The position numbers and the translations under genes were made by a program. Shown here one piece after another: positions 22,379 to 31,566 of a stretch of 64,000 bases of DNA (position 1 is the stretch's first letter; each line of letters starts with the position of its first letter). Below the pieces are notes generated by a model. It ran no database searches. It was not told the DNA's origin and was given only the letters and a program-made list of their open reading frames with translations. The stretch is from NCBI GenBank assembly GCA_003194525.1, contig NBIV01000029.1, forward strand, positions 248,001-312,000. Reading direction: 5' to 3'. Source of the stretch: Gracilariopsis chorda (taxonomy: Eukaryota; Rhodophyta; Florideophyceae; Gracilariales; Gracilariaceae).

Positions 22379-22389
22379 CGAGGGGAATA
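22379..22389 (+). promoter_or_regulatory. Polypurine tract before the chromovirus 3' LTR
   Basis: The purine-rich run cgaggggaata lies directly before the TGAAG start of the 3' LTR at 22390, where plus-strand DNA synthesis is primed. Confidence 0.6.
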
Positions 22390-23185
22390 TGAAGTGCAAA
22401 GCCCTCAGAGGGGGATTCTTGGTACTTGGTTGATTTCCCGAAGGTTTCGGTAATGTAGTCATTGCATGATTTACGACCACTAATAGTGGCTTTGACACGT
22501 GGGACACGGAAGAGTCAATTGGCGGTTGGCCACAGTAGTGGGCATGAACCACCAAAGTGGAGTAATTTAGTTAATTCTATTTATTATTTTTACACCCATT
22601 TCGGGGATGGTTAGTACTTAGTGCGCCGGCGGGTTGCCGTCGCACCAGTAAACTTTCCCCAACAGGAACCCAAACCTGGGGAATTGGCTCTAGACCTCAC
22701 CGCCTTCGCGTATTCTCTACTCCTCTTTGGAGAGAAGCACTGTCGCATACGGGAAGTCTAACCCCCTTGGCTATCTAAAGGACCCAAGTATTCGGACTGT
22801 TATTCCAGCTGTCTTGGTGTTCGCCTTGTATAAGGTTTATTTACCGGCACTGCCGTTAGTCTTCGTCACGACACTCCTGACTCAGCTCCCCCGTCCTTTT
22901 TCCCTTTACAGGGTGGCTTTCCCGCTACCCACGGCTCGTGTTCGCGCGTGCCACTAATGTGGAACCCTCACATCTCTAGAGGAAGACCACTCCCATACAC
23001 TGCTCCTGCAGATACCGTATTCTTGCCTCAATCTTCCTGCGCAAGTCGCGACGGGTGGCCTCAGCCTTACAACCCAACATAGTCGTGCCACTCCTGGGAG
23101 GGCTGTACCCAACTGGGCTCACCTCTAACAAGGAAAAATCCCGAACATCTTTCGGGGCACTTCCGCTTCCGGGCATTGCAATAAA
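22390..23185 (+). repeat. Chromovirus 3' LTR
   Basis: 796 bp, homologous throughout to 11674-12470. The right end reads GGGCATTGCAATAAA, slightly diverged from the CTACA end of the 5' LTR. The copia sequence resumes at 23186. Confidence 0.9.
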
Positions 23186-23599
23186 ACTTGGTGGTGGGGG
23201 ATTGAGAGGTGCTGGGGGTAGTGAGTTTGCGATTGTGGAAGTATGGGGTATTGATAGGGGGGTAGATGTGGTGTTATACTGCCTTATGGAAACTGTTGAA
23301 GTTGGGGTGGGAGATGGGTTTGGATGTAGTTTACTTGAGGTTTGGTCCCACTAAATTTAGGATGTCCGGCTTTCCGGCATTAGGCATCTATTTAGTTGCA
23401 TCTGAATCCCATGAACATATGGTACGCACATAGTTGGTGGAACAGGATGCGGCGGCACGGATAGGGTGGGCAGTATTGTTGGAGACGGGGACCATAGTAT
23501 TTTTGCGGTTGTCTAATTGGGAATCTCTTGGGTCAGAATGCAGATTGAGGTCCATAGTCTCCGGTGAATCGTTGGGTTTGAGGTTGGATGGTGGCGCTT

Positions 23600-24193
23600 G
23601 GTTGGAATGGTTGGTATATGTTCTGCAATGACTTGAAGATTCTTGTGAATTTGTTTATCGTGTCGGGCTTGCTAGGTACAATTTCTCAGAGTATTGGAGT
23701 GATTGTGGCGTGTTTTTTCAGTCCTTTGATGAAAAAGTATATTGTAGTCTCATTGGCTGCGATTTTAGGAAATCGTGCTACTATATCCTTTTTTTCGAAC
23801 GACCATGTGCGCTTATACGTAGTTGTTGAAGTCAGGTACATTCTGAATTTCGATGTTCTCTGCCACTGCTTTTAGAAACTTGTGATCCTCTTTTGTAGAT
23901 TGATCTATGTAAATGATGATTTTCTGAATCAAATCATGAGGTGTGGAATCCTCATCTGGAACTATGAGTAGGCCAACAATGTCAATGGATACGCTGCTGA
24001 GAACGGCGAAGAGCAGTCGGTTTTGGTGCGAGTAAACGAGGTCTAGAGAAACTTCATCTTCAGGAAGTGTTGGGTTACATTTTAGGTGGGGAATTACCTT
24101 GATTGTCGCGGCACAGGTTTTGATGGCGAGATACCATGAAACGTATTTGCTGATATTGAGGACAGGGATTTTGTGTTTTTGGTCTGATTCCAA
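23600..24193 (-). pseudogene. Copia gag remnant
   Basis: Minus-strand frame beginning near the 5' LTR. It has a helical pattern ISKYVSWYLAIKTCAATIK and then LLFAVLSSVSIDIVGLL, fitting a copia gag N-terminal domain. After a frame change near 23810 it continues with a pattern resembling the gag H...R...P.I..E.T..F.I.GL block. No zinc knuckle is visible before the gypsy insertion. The gene lies 280 bp downstream of the primer site, the expected position. Confidence 0.5.
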
Positions 24194-24466
24194 TGTAGAA
24201 TGGGAGAAAAGTAGGTTGCTTGGTGTGTTGGGAATGAATAAGGAGGAATTGTGCTAGGTTGTGGGTGGAAGGTGTTGTGTAGTGTCGTGTGGAGTATGAT
24301 TGTCTTGGGCGGTTGTTATAGCGTTGTTGTAAAGTTCTCTGATGGTGGGGTCTTGTCGTAGCTCTCGTCTTTGTCGGCGGGCTAGGCGGGGGTCGCTGTT
24401 TGTCTTCGTGGTGGTGAGGTTAGCTGTGGGGTGAACAGGATGGAGTGTTATGTGAGTTCTGCGTGA

Positions 24467-24477
24467 GGCCCATAACC
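24467..24477 (-). promoter_or_regulatory. Copia primer binding site, half-tRNA type
   Basis: On the minus strand GGTTATGGGCC directly abuts the 5' LTR end. It is complementary to the anticodon stem-loop of initiator methionine tRNA (around the CAU anticodon), not to a tRNA 3' end. Drosophila copia is known to prime from such a cleaved half-tRNA. Confidence 0.7.
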
Positions 24478-24564
24478 TGTGAGTGGAGGCACTGCCTCTC
24501 ATTCTTTACTTCGTCGTCGTTGTCATCTGTCTTAAATACTATTTGTGCACTGTAATGTTTGACA
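24478..24564 (-). repeat. Copia 5' LTR, intact, 87 bp
   Basis: On the minus strand it runs TGTCAAACATTACAG ... CACTCACA, with a TATA-like TATTTAAG inside. It matches the split 3' LTR (1210-1274 plus 9294-9316) and shows the uninterrupted Helitron target aaatacta^tttgtgc. Confidence 0.85.
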
Positions 24565-24744
24565 TTTACCAAGGGTACAGGAAGATGCGGCAGCAGCCGA
24601 TATGAAATTTGGATCTGAGCGGACTCAACACCTACACACGTACTTTCTTCCCACAAGGACTGCCCTGCCTTGGTTTTGAAGAAGTTAACGCTGCGATCAG
24701 CTTATCGCAGAGCTTCACGTATTTTATTGCCGGGATCGAACCAG

Positions 24745-26094
24745 ATGGCTTTCATCAGCCTTACCACAACGTTCGTCGGAGCTACAGTGCGGCCACGCAA
24801 GAGCGCATTGTGTAGGAGCACAAAGCACAGGCCTGCTCCTGACGAGATTTTCACACCTTCTGCTTCTGCTGTTCCTCGCAACAAGAATCTGGAGAAACTA
24901 CAAGCAGGTTACTTGTTTCCAGAAATCGGACGTCGTCGAAATGCCTATCTTGCCAAAAACCCCGGCGCCAAGATCATCTCACTTGGGGTTGGCGATACAA
25001 CCATGCCGATTCCCCCGCATATATGTAAAGGCTTGGCGGATGGCGCTTCGAAGCTTGGAACTCCGGACGGATATTCTGGCTACGGTGCGGAACAGGGCAT
25101 GGGGATATTGCGAGAGAAAATCTCCTCCATTCTCTACAAGGGATCAATTGCTCCCGATGAGGTATTTGTCTCAGACGGAGCGAAATGCGACATTTCTCGC
25201 TTACAACAAGTTTTTGGATCGAATGTATCTATAGCTGTACAGGATCCAAGCTATCCCGTATATGTTGATACCGCAGTTATGCAAGGTCAAACTGGATTAT
25301 ATGACTCGGCCGTATCTCAATTCGAGGGTATCGCATACATGCGTTGTGATGCATCCAATGGGTTTTTCCCAGATCTGAGCACTGTTCCGCGAACAGATCT
25401 GATCTTCTTTTGTAGCCCCAACAACCCGACCGGCGCTGCGGCAACGCGTGAACAGTTAACCCAGCTTGTCCGGTTTGCAAAGAAGAATGGCAGCATCATT
25501 GTGTTTGACGCAGCGTACGCACCATTCATCAACGATCCAGCGGTGCCAACAAGTATATTCGAAATTGATGGAGCTCGAGAAGTCGCAATTGAAGTGAACT
25601 CTTTCTCGAAGTACGCTGGATTCACTGGTGTTCGCCTAGGTTGGGTTGTGGTTCCGAATGAGCTTGTGTTTGCGGATGGTAGTCCTGTACGTGCTGACTT
25701 CAATCGTATCATGACAACTTGCTTCAACGGCGCAAGTAACATTTCTCAACACGGGGGCCTGGCTTGCCTAGATGAACAAGGTCGGGAAGAAATTCAAGGT
25801 CTGATAAAGTATTACCTCGGCAACGCTGGGATGCTGAGGAAGACGATGACGGAACTTGGGTTTGACGTTTATGGTGGCACAGATGCCCCCTACATTTGGG
25901 TTGGTTTCCCGGGCAAGAAGAGCTGGGAGGTTTTCAATGAAATATTAGAGAAGGCTCAAGTAGTCACAATCCCGGGAGCCGGTTTCGGTCCCGGAGGAGA
26001 AGGGTATCTTCGTCTGAGCGCCTTCGCTCCGCGGGCGTCTTGCGAGGAAGCCTGCAAGAGACTTCGGGCGTTGTACGCCGGCGTTGCGGCCTAA
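24745..26094 (+). CDS. dapL: LL-diaminopimelate aminotransferase, plastid
   Basis: 449 residues from the first ATG (24745). The upstream in-frame codons back to 24670 contain only non-ATG starts. Residues 1-40 are Ser/Thr/Arg-rich with few acidic residues, fitting a transit peptide. The fold-type I aminotransferase body follows with ISLGVGDTTMPIP, FVSDGAKCDISRLQ, VQDPSYPVYVDT and FFCSPNNPTGAA, and Lys289 in SFSKYAGFTGVRLGW as the PLP-binding lysine. Known family role: converts tetrahydrodipicolinate to LL-diaminopimelate with glutamate as amino donor, a one-step bypass in lysine synthesis used by plants, algae and some bacteria. Length is close to the plant enzyme. No intron is seen. The copia element ends only 176 bp upstream, so its promoter lies in that interval or within the transposon edge. 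Confidence 0.92.
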   Translation: MAFISLTTTFVGATVRPRKSALCRSTKHRPAPDEIFTPSASAVPRNKNLEKLQAGYLFPEIGRRRNAYLAKNPGAKIISLGVGDTTMPIPPHICKGLADGASKLGTPDGYSGYGAEQGMGILREKISSILYKGSIAPDEVFVSDGAKCDISRLQQVFGSNVSIAVQDPSYPVYVDTAVMQGQTGLYDSAVSQFEGIAYMRCDASNGFFPDLSTVPRTDLIFFCSPNNPTGAAATREQLTQLVRFAKKNGSIIVFDAAYAPFINDPAVPTSIFEIDGAREVAIEVNSFSKYAGFTGVRLGWVVVPNELVFADGSPVRADFNRIMTTCFNGASNISQHGGLACLDEQGREEIQGLIKYYLGNAGMLRKTMTELGFDVYGGTDAPYIWVGFPGKKSWEVFNEILEKAQVVTIPGAGFGPGGEGYLRLSAFAPRASCEEACKRLRALYAGVAA

Positions 26095-26212
26095 CTATTT
26101 GATAAACAGGCACCTTCCATCAGGTCTGACGAGTTCACTCGGAGGTCTGCCTAAGTAAAACGACAACGGGGATTTGAATTTCTCGTGGTAGTTTGCAAGT
26201 CCATATGAATTA

Positions 26213-27510
26213 CTACTTTGTGACTATCTGAACAACATCTTCATCTTGAAGATTGTGAGACATCCCAACTCGCTGAGGATCATGTTTTGTTGACTTTCCC
26301 CACACTAAGGCATAGCGAAACTGGGAAGGATCAGCGAGGCTTCTATGGATGGCACGACATGCGTCCTCTACCTTGCTTCCCCCACGCAGCACTATAGGCT
26401 CATTGAAATCCGGCTGCGAACCCTGCTTTTTTGTGTAAACCCGACACAATTGCAAGTACTCCCAAACCATCTCGACAACATAGTCCAAATTCAACTTCAA
26501 GTAACATGACATAACGACAGAGTTTGGCTGTCTGGCCAGTCGGTCCACCTCCTCTACTGAAACAGCGTCAATCTTGCTGTATAGATACAAACACCTAATG
26601 TATTGCCTGTTGCCGTCAAGGACATCGATGAGCTCATCAACACCAATATCTTCACGTATCAGGAGATCTGCATTGTGGATCTTGTATTCCTTCAGAATAC
26701 TCATGGCGATCTTCTCGGTGATTTTCGTCAAAGGAACCGTCGTCGTAAATGCAATTCCTCCAGTTTGCTTCGGTTTGAAATATACATCGGGTGGCCTCTT
26801 GTTGAGACGGATCCCAACGGACTCCAGCTCTTTTTCCAGAAGGCTTCGTTGTACGTCTGATTTTGTGGCATCGAGCATTAGTAGAATTAGGTCTGCAGAG
26901 CGTGCAACAGCAATAACCTGACGACCTCTACCCTTTCCCTGGGCAGCTCCCTCAATGATACCAGGCAGATCCAGAAGCTGAATGGTGGCACCTTTATGTT
27001 CCAGGATACCGGGTACGCAAGTCAAAGTGGTGAATTCGTCTATTGAAATGGGTGCAACAAAATGGATAACGAAATGAGTCAGGAACATCAAGAAAGCGCA
27101 GTGTGAAAGAAACGAATAACGTACAACTTGCTGCCTCACTTTTCGTGCCAGTTACCGTACTCAAAAAGGTGCTTTTTCCTGTGGAAGGAAATCCAACGAC
27201 TGCAACTCTAGCATCGCCGTGTTTGACTACTTCAAAGCCGCGGTCCGCAGAATTCCCTCCAGACTTCGGACCATCTAAGGCTTCGCGACGAAGCTTCGCT
27301 AGTTTTGCTTTCAATATACCTAAATGCTATCAGGAGCATCGCAAATCGTCTGATCGTCAGTTGCACGCCTCTTCCTAGAGCACCTCACGCGAAAAAGAAG
27401 AGCTTGGTGGCTCAGCGATGCTTTTTGAAACTCACTCCTTCGGTGGCCTTGTTCTTCTGCGTTCTAGCCATTTCGGCTTCAATATCTTTGATGCGCTCTT
27501 GAACACCCAT
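26213..27510 (-). CDS. DRG1: DRG1-type developmentally regulated GTPase, three exons
   Basis: Exons on the minus strand: 27436-27510, 27125-27326 and 26213-27039. The introns are 27327-27435 (GTGAGT...GATAG) and 27040-27124 (GTACGT...AATAG). The joined frame is 367 codons, equal to the usual DRG1 length. The N-terminus has the helix-turn-helix-like region (ERIKDIEAEMARTQKNKATEG, then HLGILKAKLAKLRRE). The P-loop GFPSTGKST is near residue 70, the G3 motif DLPGI follows early in exon 3, and a C-terminal TGS domain ends ...EDVVQIVTK. Known role: cytosolic translation-associated GTPase acting with a DFRP partner. The G4 motif reads SKID where NKID is usual. Head-to-head neighbour on the right is the Tic110 gene. 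Confidence 0.93.
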
Positions 27511-28217
27511 GTTGTAGATTTGGAAAACTGCGTAAAGCGACCTTACTGAATTAGACAAATCTTTCTATGCATCTAAATGTATGACGGATAAATGTCTGTA
27601 TGAACGACAATAATCACGGTTTACCCAGCTCTTCGTCGCGTGGAGTCGATGTTCTCTCGCTGTTCTAAAGAGATGTCTGTGGACTTCTTCACAGCAGCAG
27701 CGCGAAAAACTCCGCCTATGGTAGCCTGCGACACGTACCTTAGTAGCTGGAAGTTTGGTGTGTTTGTCATGAAAAGCCAGATCCAAATCACCTGGTCTTC
27801 GCGCCATGGTGCCACAATGTGGCTGCCAGAGTACAGTACGCACAAATTAACCTCAGGAGGCAGCGGTAGCCTTCAGGAACCAAAGTACCCCCGGGTATCC
27901 GTACCCAAGACATGTTGCTCCTCCCGCGGGAGGCTCCCGGCCGACAGTATCCTACGTGTACCTTCGTACTTGCCCAAACCTTTGCATGATATAGTTACAG
28001 TAGCTGCAATGGTAAAGCACTTTGGCGGAGATCAACTCTCTTCGTCGGTCCACATTTTCTATCTGATCATCTCAACCTCAATAACATCATCTTTGACCGC
28101 AGAGATTTACCGCGTTCAATACAAGAACCTTAACAAACATAAAGGACGTTGACGGTTCTTACGGTTTTGATATCATAACAGGATCTCGCGTTTACTGAAG
28201 GTATTTGATCGGGAAGG
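27511..28217. other. Intergenic region between DRG1 and Tic110, possible small minus-strand gene
   Basis: Two minus-strand frames overlap here. One starts ATG 27807 and runs 80 codons to 27565. After 23 codons it meets a good splice donor (AAG^GTACGT at 27738), and an acceptor-like ctctttag lies 74 bases on at 27665, after which a short frame reaches a stop. No family is recognised, so this is only a candidate. The plus-strand frame 27640-28152 lies opposite and looks like its shadow. The segment should hold the divergent promoters of the two flanking genes. Confidence 0.25.
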
Positions 28218-31200
28218 ATGCTGTTCGGCGTGGCATTTCTGCAAGGCGCTTCTCTGCCTCTTAGCAGACCACAGCCTGTTTTGAAACCTAGTTTCGCACG
28301 GCGCCGTTGTCTCCGGTTTCAAGTTTCAAGGAGAGCAAAGTTTTCAGCATCTGCATCAGAAAATTCCTCCTATGCGAGAGACGCAGTGAAAAAGGAAGTT
28401 GGGTCTGCTCCAGATACCGTTTTTGGTAGTTTGTCTGCTCCTTTGCGGGCAGTTCTAGCAGCTGTTGCGATCGGGGGCAGTGCTAGCGTCGGTTTTACAA
28501 CTGCCCCACAAAAGGGAATTCTGCGTCCTGTGGCCGCTGTTTCTGGTGCAGTACTAGCGACAGCTGGGATAGCTTCTCTTCGAAAGGGGCCTGAAAAAGC
28601 TGCACGAAAGTATTTAGCTTCTTTAGTTGCTGACCTTGGTTTGGATAACTCTGAACTTGCAGAAAGAGTTGCCGAAACGCAATCAAAGTTCGGAGTGGGA
28701 GATGAAGTCTTCGAATATATGAAGCAAACCCTTTATCAGTATTTCGTTCTCGGCATGCTTCGCACATCTTCAGTTACATTTGGAGAAATATCTCAACTTA
28801 CGCGCCTAAAGCATGTCCTTGGCTTAGATGGAGCTGTCGTTGGCGACGCACATTACGAGGCATCCAGAGCTTTCTATCGGACAAATGTCATACATCTGGA
28901 AGATGAGGAAGACGCAGTCGCACGTCAGAATGCTCAATGGAAACTGAACAAACTCCTTTTCCTGTCAGACCGAATGTACGCGGATAAAGACACTGAGGAG
29001 GCATATCGATACGAACGATCGCGTTTGCTTAAGTTCTTTTCTCTGTCCATGGACGAGTACAATGAACGACTTGAAAAGGTGTCTTTGCCATTCTACAAGG
29101 ATGTAGTCGCTCGAGCGTGCGTCGATACATCTGTTACACAGGAGGATGTTTTGGCGGCCCAGGCAGCCCTGGGTGTCCGAGAAGTGCAAGCAGAGAGGAT
29201 ACGCGTAGATGCATACGCAGATCGTGTCGAAGCCCTTGTTTCAGAGAAGGGGAGGTTAGATGAGGTTGATAGTCAATCACTCTCAAGACTCAGAACGCTT
29301 TTGAAAATTGAAGACGATCGTGCCACATCTACTCTAAAGACACTGGCAGAGCCCGTATTCAGAGTTGAAGTGGGCAATGCGCTCGATGCTATCAAGAAGG
29401 GTGACGAGTCTGTAGCTAGCATATATGGTCGACTGGCTTTAAGGCAATCCGAGCTATCATTTCCTGGGGAAGCTGCAAACGAGGTGATCTCAAAAGTTTT
29501 GAATGAGAGAGCGGTTGAGCTTGCTCGTGTGGCAAGCAAGTACCTTCGTGTCCAGAACATCAATGGTTGCATTTCGGAGTTGAACGAGCTCTTGAAATAT
29601 GTCGATGGCGTTATCAGGCTAATGCAGATATCAAACGATGACTTACGAGACGACGCTTCAGTCATTGAGAAGTTCCTTCCAAGCGTTTCAAAAGGACTGT
29701 CCCGTACTGAACCACTGCAGATGTATCGCATTTTTCTGTCTAAGTGTTTGGAAGACAGGCAAGTAACAGAGGAGGAAGAGAAACAAATATCAAGGCTGCG
29801 CTCCGTTCTCGGATTGTCCGTGAAAAGTGCTGTTGATGCATTCAAGCTTGCTGCAGGTCCCGTTTATAGAAAAGCGGTCTCATCCGCTCTTGACGAAAAG
29901 TCATATGGAGATGACAAGAAGGCTGAAATCACAAACATTCGACAAGACCTTGCTCTACCTGAAGAGACTGCTAAGAGTATCGATGTCGATCTGTACAGGA
30001 ACATTCTCCACAAGAAAGTCGATGGTAACAGAATTTTGCAAGAGCAAGAAGCGCAAGAACTATTCGTCATACGCAACTTTTTGAATTTGTCCGAAGAGGA
30101 CACTGCACCGGTACATAAGTCGTACATGGGTCCTGTTTATGAGCAGTCTGTCACGGAGGCAATGGGCCCCACCGGAATAATGCTTGACGAATACAAGAAT
30201 GGTTTGGAAAGATTGCGGGATCGCCTTGGATTATCGAAAGAGGATGCAGATGCCGCATTCAACAAAGTTGTGAAGCAGAGAATGTTGGTTTACGTTAATA
30301 GAGCCATATCTCAACTTGAAAAGAGGTCCCAGTTCAGGGGACAGAGTGAAGAGCGGGACGTAGGAGATGATCCCAACATCAAAAGGGCTGGAGCGGTTTT
30401 GGGTATAGACGCTGGCGGTCTTCCCATAGAGCTTTCTAATCTTGTTGACTTTTACGTCCGTAACGGTTTAGTGAAAGAGCAAGAAATTGAGGCTGAGGGA
30501 GAGAAGCGCAACGTTGCAACATACCCGGTTACCCTTAGGGGGGATCTTCAACCAAAGGTTTATAACGAGCTCTACAAACAATATGTCATCCAATGCTTCA
30601 GCGCCCAAACAAGAAATGAAAAGCAACGACTGTTTTCTGCTCTCGATCAGCTTGGATCGATCTTGGGAATGACGGAAGAAGAAATTGGCAAGATCCACTC
30701 CGAGATTGGAACAGTTATATACAAGAACTACGTGAATCAGGCGCTGCTGAGAGGGCCGATAGAAGAGAAAGACTTTGATTTCTTGTCGAACATCCAGCGA
30801 ATGCTTAGCATGAAACCTGATCACTGTCAGGGTCTTCTAAGAGATGCGAAGGAAAATCGGGTTTCTGTGCTTCTAGAGAAAATATTTGCTCAGCCAAAGG
30901 TGCTCCCAGAAAGTGTGAAGAAGATGAGAACCACAGCAGCCGCACTTGAAGTTGACTTGGTTAAGGACCTGAAGGTTTCTGCCGAACAGAGAGGGAAGTT
31001 GTTTGGTGTAGAAATCGATGCCGCTATTGATACTGGGGCTCTTTCTCCGGATAACCAATCACTAGTTGCCGAACTACAGACAAGCTTGCAACTTGACGAT
31101 GAAACCACGAAGAATATTCTTCTCGAATGTATACAACGTCGAACGTTGTCACACCTAGTGCAAGCTGCTGCCAGTTTGCGACAGAACAGGTCAGAAACTG

Positions 31201-31418
31201 CTGTGGCAGAATTGAAGACTATGCTTCGCTACGGGAAACTACTCCCAGCAAAAGTGAACGCCCCGGCTGTGTCGGTCACAGAAAAGCAAGAGCTGTATCT
31301 CTTGTTCCAAGCTGATGTGATTACGGGTGGGGCTATAAAGGAATCTGCCCGGGAACAAATCAATCTGCTGAAGACAATGTTTGGGTTTTCTGATGCCGAC
31401 CTGGAAGTCCGCGTTTGA
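28218..31418 (+). CDS. TIC110: Tic110-like chloroplast inner envelope protein import component
   Basis: 1066 residues from ATG 28218, no intron. Residues 1-50 are rich in Arg/Ser with almost no acidic residues (SFARRRCLRFQVSRRAKFSASAS), a plastid transit peptide. Two hydrophobic segments follow at about 75-95 (LRAVLAAVAIGGSASVGF) and 100-122 (ILRPVAAVSGAVLATAGIAS). The remaining roughly 940 residues are charged and helical with repeated helix-pair units, for example LKHVLGLDG and RLRDRLGLSKEDADAAF. Known family role: anchored in the inner envelope, it forms a stromal scaffold that receives transit peptides and recruits chaperones. The N-terminal pair of membrane helices plus helical repeat body match Tic110 of plants and Cyanidioschyzon. 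It supports a plastid-bearing host. Confidence 0.9.
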   Translation: MLFGVAFLQGASLPLSRPQPVLKPSFARRRCLRFQVSRRAKFSASASENSSYARDAVKKEVGSAPDTVFGSLSAPLRAVLAAVAIGGSASVGFTTAPQKGILRPVAAVSGAVLATAGIASLRKGPEKAARKYLASLVADLGLDNSELAERVAETQSKFGVGDEVFEYMKQTLYQYFVLGMLRTSSVTFGEISQLTRLKHVLGLDGAVVGDAHYEASRAFYRTNVIHLEDEEDAVARQNAQWKLNKLLFLSDRMYADKDTEEAYRYERSRLLKFFSLSMDEYNERLEKVSLPFYKDVVARACVDTSVTQEDVLAAQAALGVREVQAERIRVDAYADRVEALVSEKGRLDEVDSQSLSRLRTLLKIEDDRATSTLKTLAEPVFRVEVGNALDAIKKGDESVASIYGRLALRQSELSFPGEAANEVISKVLNERAVELARVASKYLRVQNINGCISELNELLKYVDGVIRLMQISNDDLRDDASVIEKFLPSVSKGLSRTEPLQMYRIFLSKCLEDRQVTEEEEKQISRLRSVLGLSVKSAVDAFKLAAGPVYRKAVSSALDEKSYGDDKKAEITNIRQDLALPEETAKSIDVDLYRNILHKKVDGNRILQEQEAQELFVIRNFLNLSEEDTAPVHKSYMGPVYEQSVTEAMGPTGIMLDEYKNGLERLRDRLGLSKEDADAAFNKVVKQRMLVYVNRAISQLEKRSQFRGQSEERDVGDDPNIKRAGAVLGIDAGGLPIELSNLVDFYVRNGLVKEQEIEAEGEKRNVATYPVTLRGDLQPKVYNELYKQYVIQCFSAQTRNEKQRLFSALDQLGSILGMTEEEIGKIHSEIGTVIYKNYVNQALLRGPIEEKDFDFLSNIQRMLSMKPDHCQGLLRDAKENRVSVLLEKIFAQPKVLPESVKKMRTTAAALEVDLVKDLKVSAEQRGKLFGVEIDAAIDTGALSPDNQSLVAELQTSLQLDDETTKNILLECIQRRTLSHLVQAAASLRQNRSETAVAELKTMLRYGKLLPAKVNAPAVSVTEKQELYLLFQADVITGGAIKESAREQINLLKTMFGFSDADLEVRV

Positions 31419-31566
31419 AGCGAATAACCCTCTAACTAATACATTCCTGTAGGTATGTAAAGTTTACCATAAACGTTTGTCGTCGTATTCGAAAACCAGG
31501 TGAATCACAATAGGCTTAAAAGTGGTTGAGCCCTCTGTCGTTTGAACCATAGCACGAAGGTAACCT

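Larger units (their letters stand above)
11674..23185 (+). mobile_element. Ty3/gypsy chromovirus, 11.5 kb, with antisense ORF
   Basis: Full-length element with 797-bp and 796-bp LTRs (11674-12470 and 22390-23185). It contains gag (12587-14740), pol in the order protease, RT, RNase H, integrase and chromodomain (14779-20320), an antisense ORF (20508-22333, minus) and a polypurine run before the 3' LTR. The LTRs begin TGAAGTGCAATGCCC and end in its near complement. By eye they differ at a few percent of positions, so the insertion is not recent. The flanking pentamers are gtttg and acttg, matching at three of five, so the duplication is degraded or absent. It lies inside the minus-strand copia element. 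Stops in gag and pol and one pol frameshift make it defective. Confidence 0.9.
1210..24564 (-). mobile_element. Ty1/copia LTR retrotransposon, nested host of two younger insertions
   Basis: Minus-strand element read from 24564 down to 1210. It has a short 5' LTR (24478-24564), an adjoining primer site, a gag remnant (about 23600-24193), a protease/pre-integrase remnant (10892-11623), reverse transcriptase (10063-10728) and RNase H (about 9755-9967). The 3' LTR is split into 1210-1274 and 9294-9316. The flanking five bases are cttac (1205-1209) and tttac (24565-24569), a target-site duplication with one mismatch. Removing the Helitron array (1275-9293) and the gypsy element (11674-23185) leaves about 3.8 kb. 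No integrase core is visible between the pre-integrase and RT regions, so the element is internally deleted. Very short LTRs and a half-tRNA primer site recall GalEa/PyRE-like copia elements described from red algae; that lineage assignment is inference. Confidence 0.85.

Noticed and set aside
11669-23190. Perfect target-site duplication for the full-length chromovirus
   Set aside because: Flanks are gtttg and acttg, matching at three of five positions only, so it is not claimed; the solo LTR at 51847 does have one.
27640-28152. Plus-strand frame of 170 codons between DRG1 and Tic110
   Set aside because: No domain, opposite to a competing minus-strand frame, and it would occupy the Tic110 promoter.
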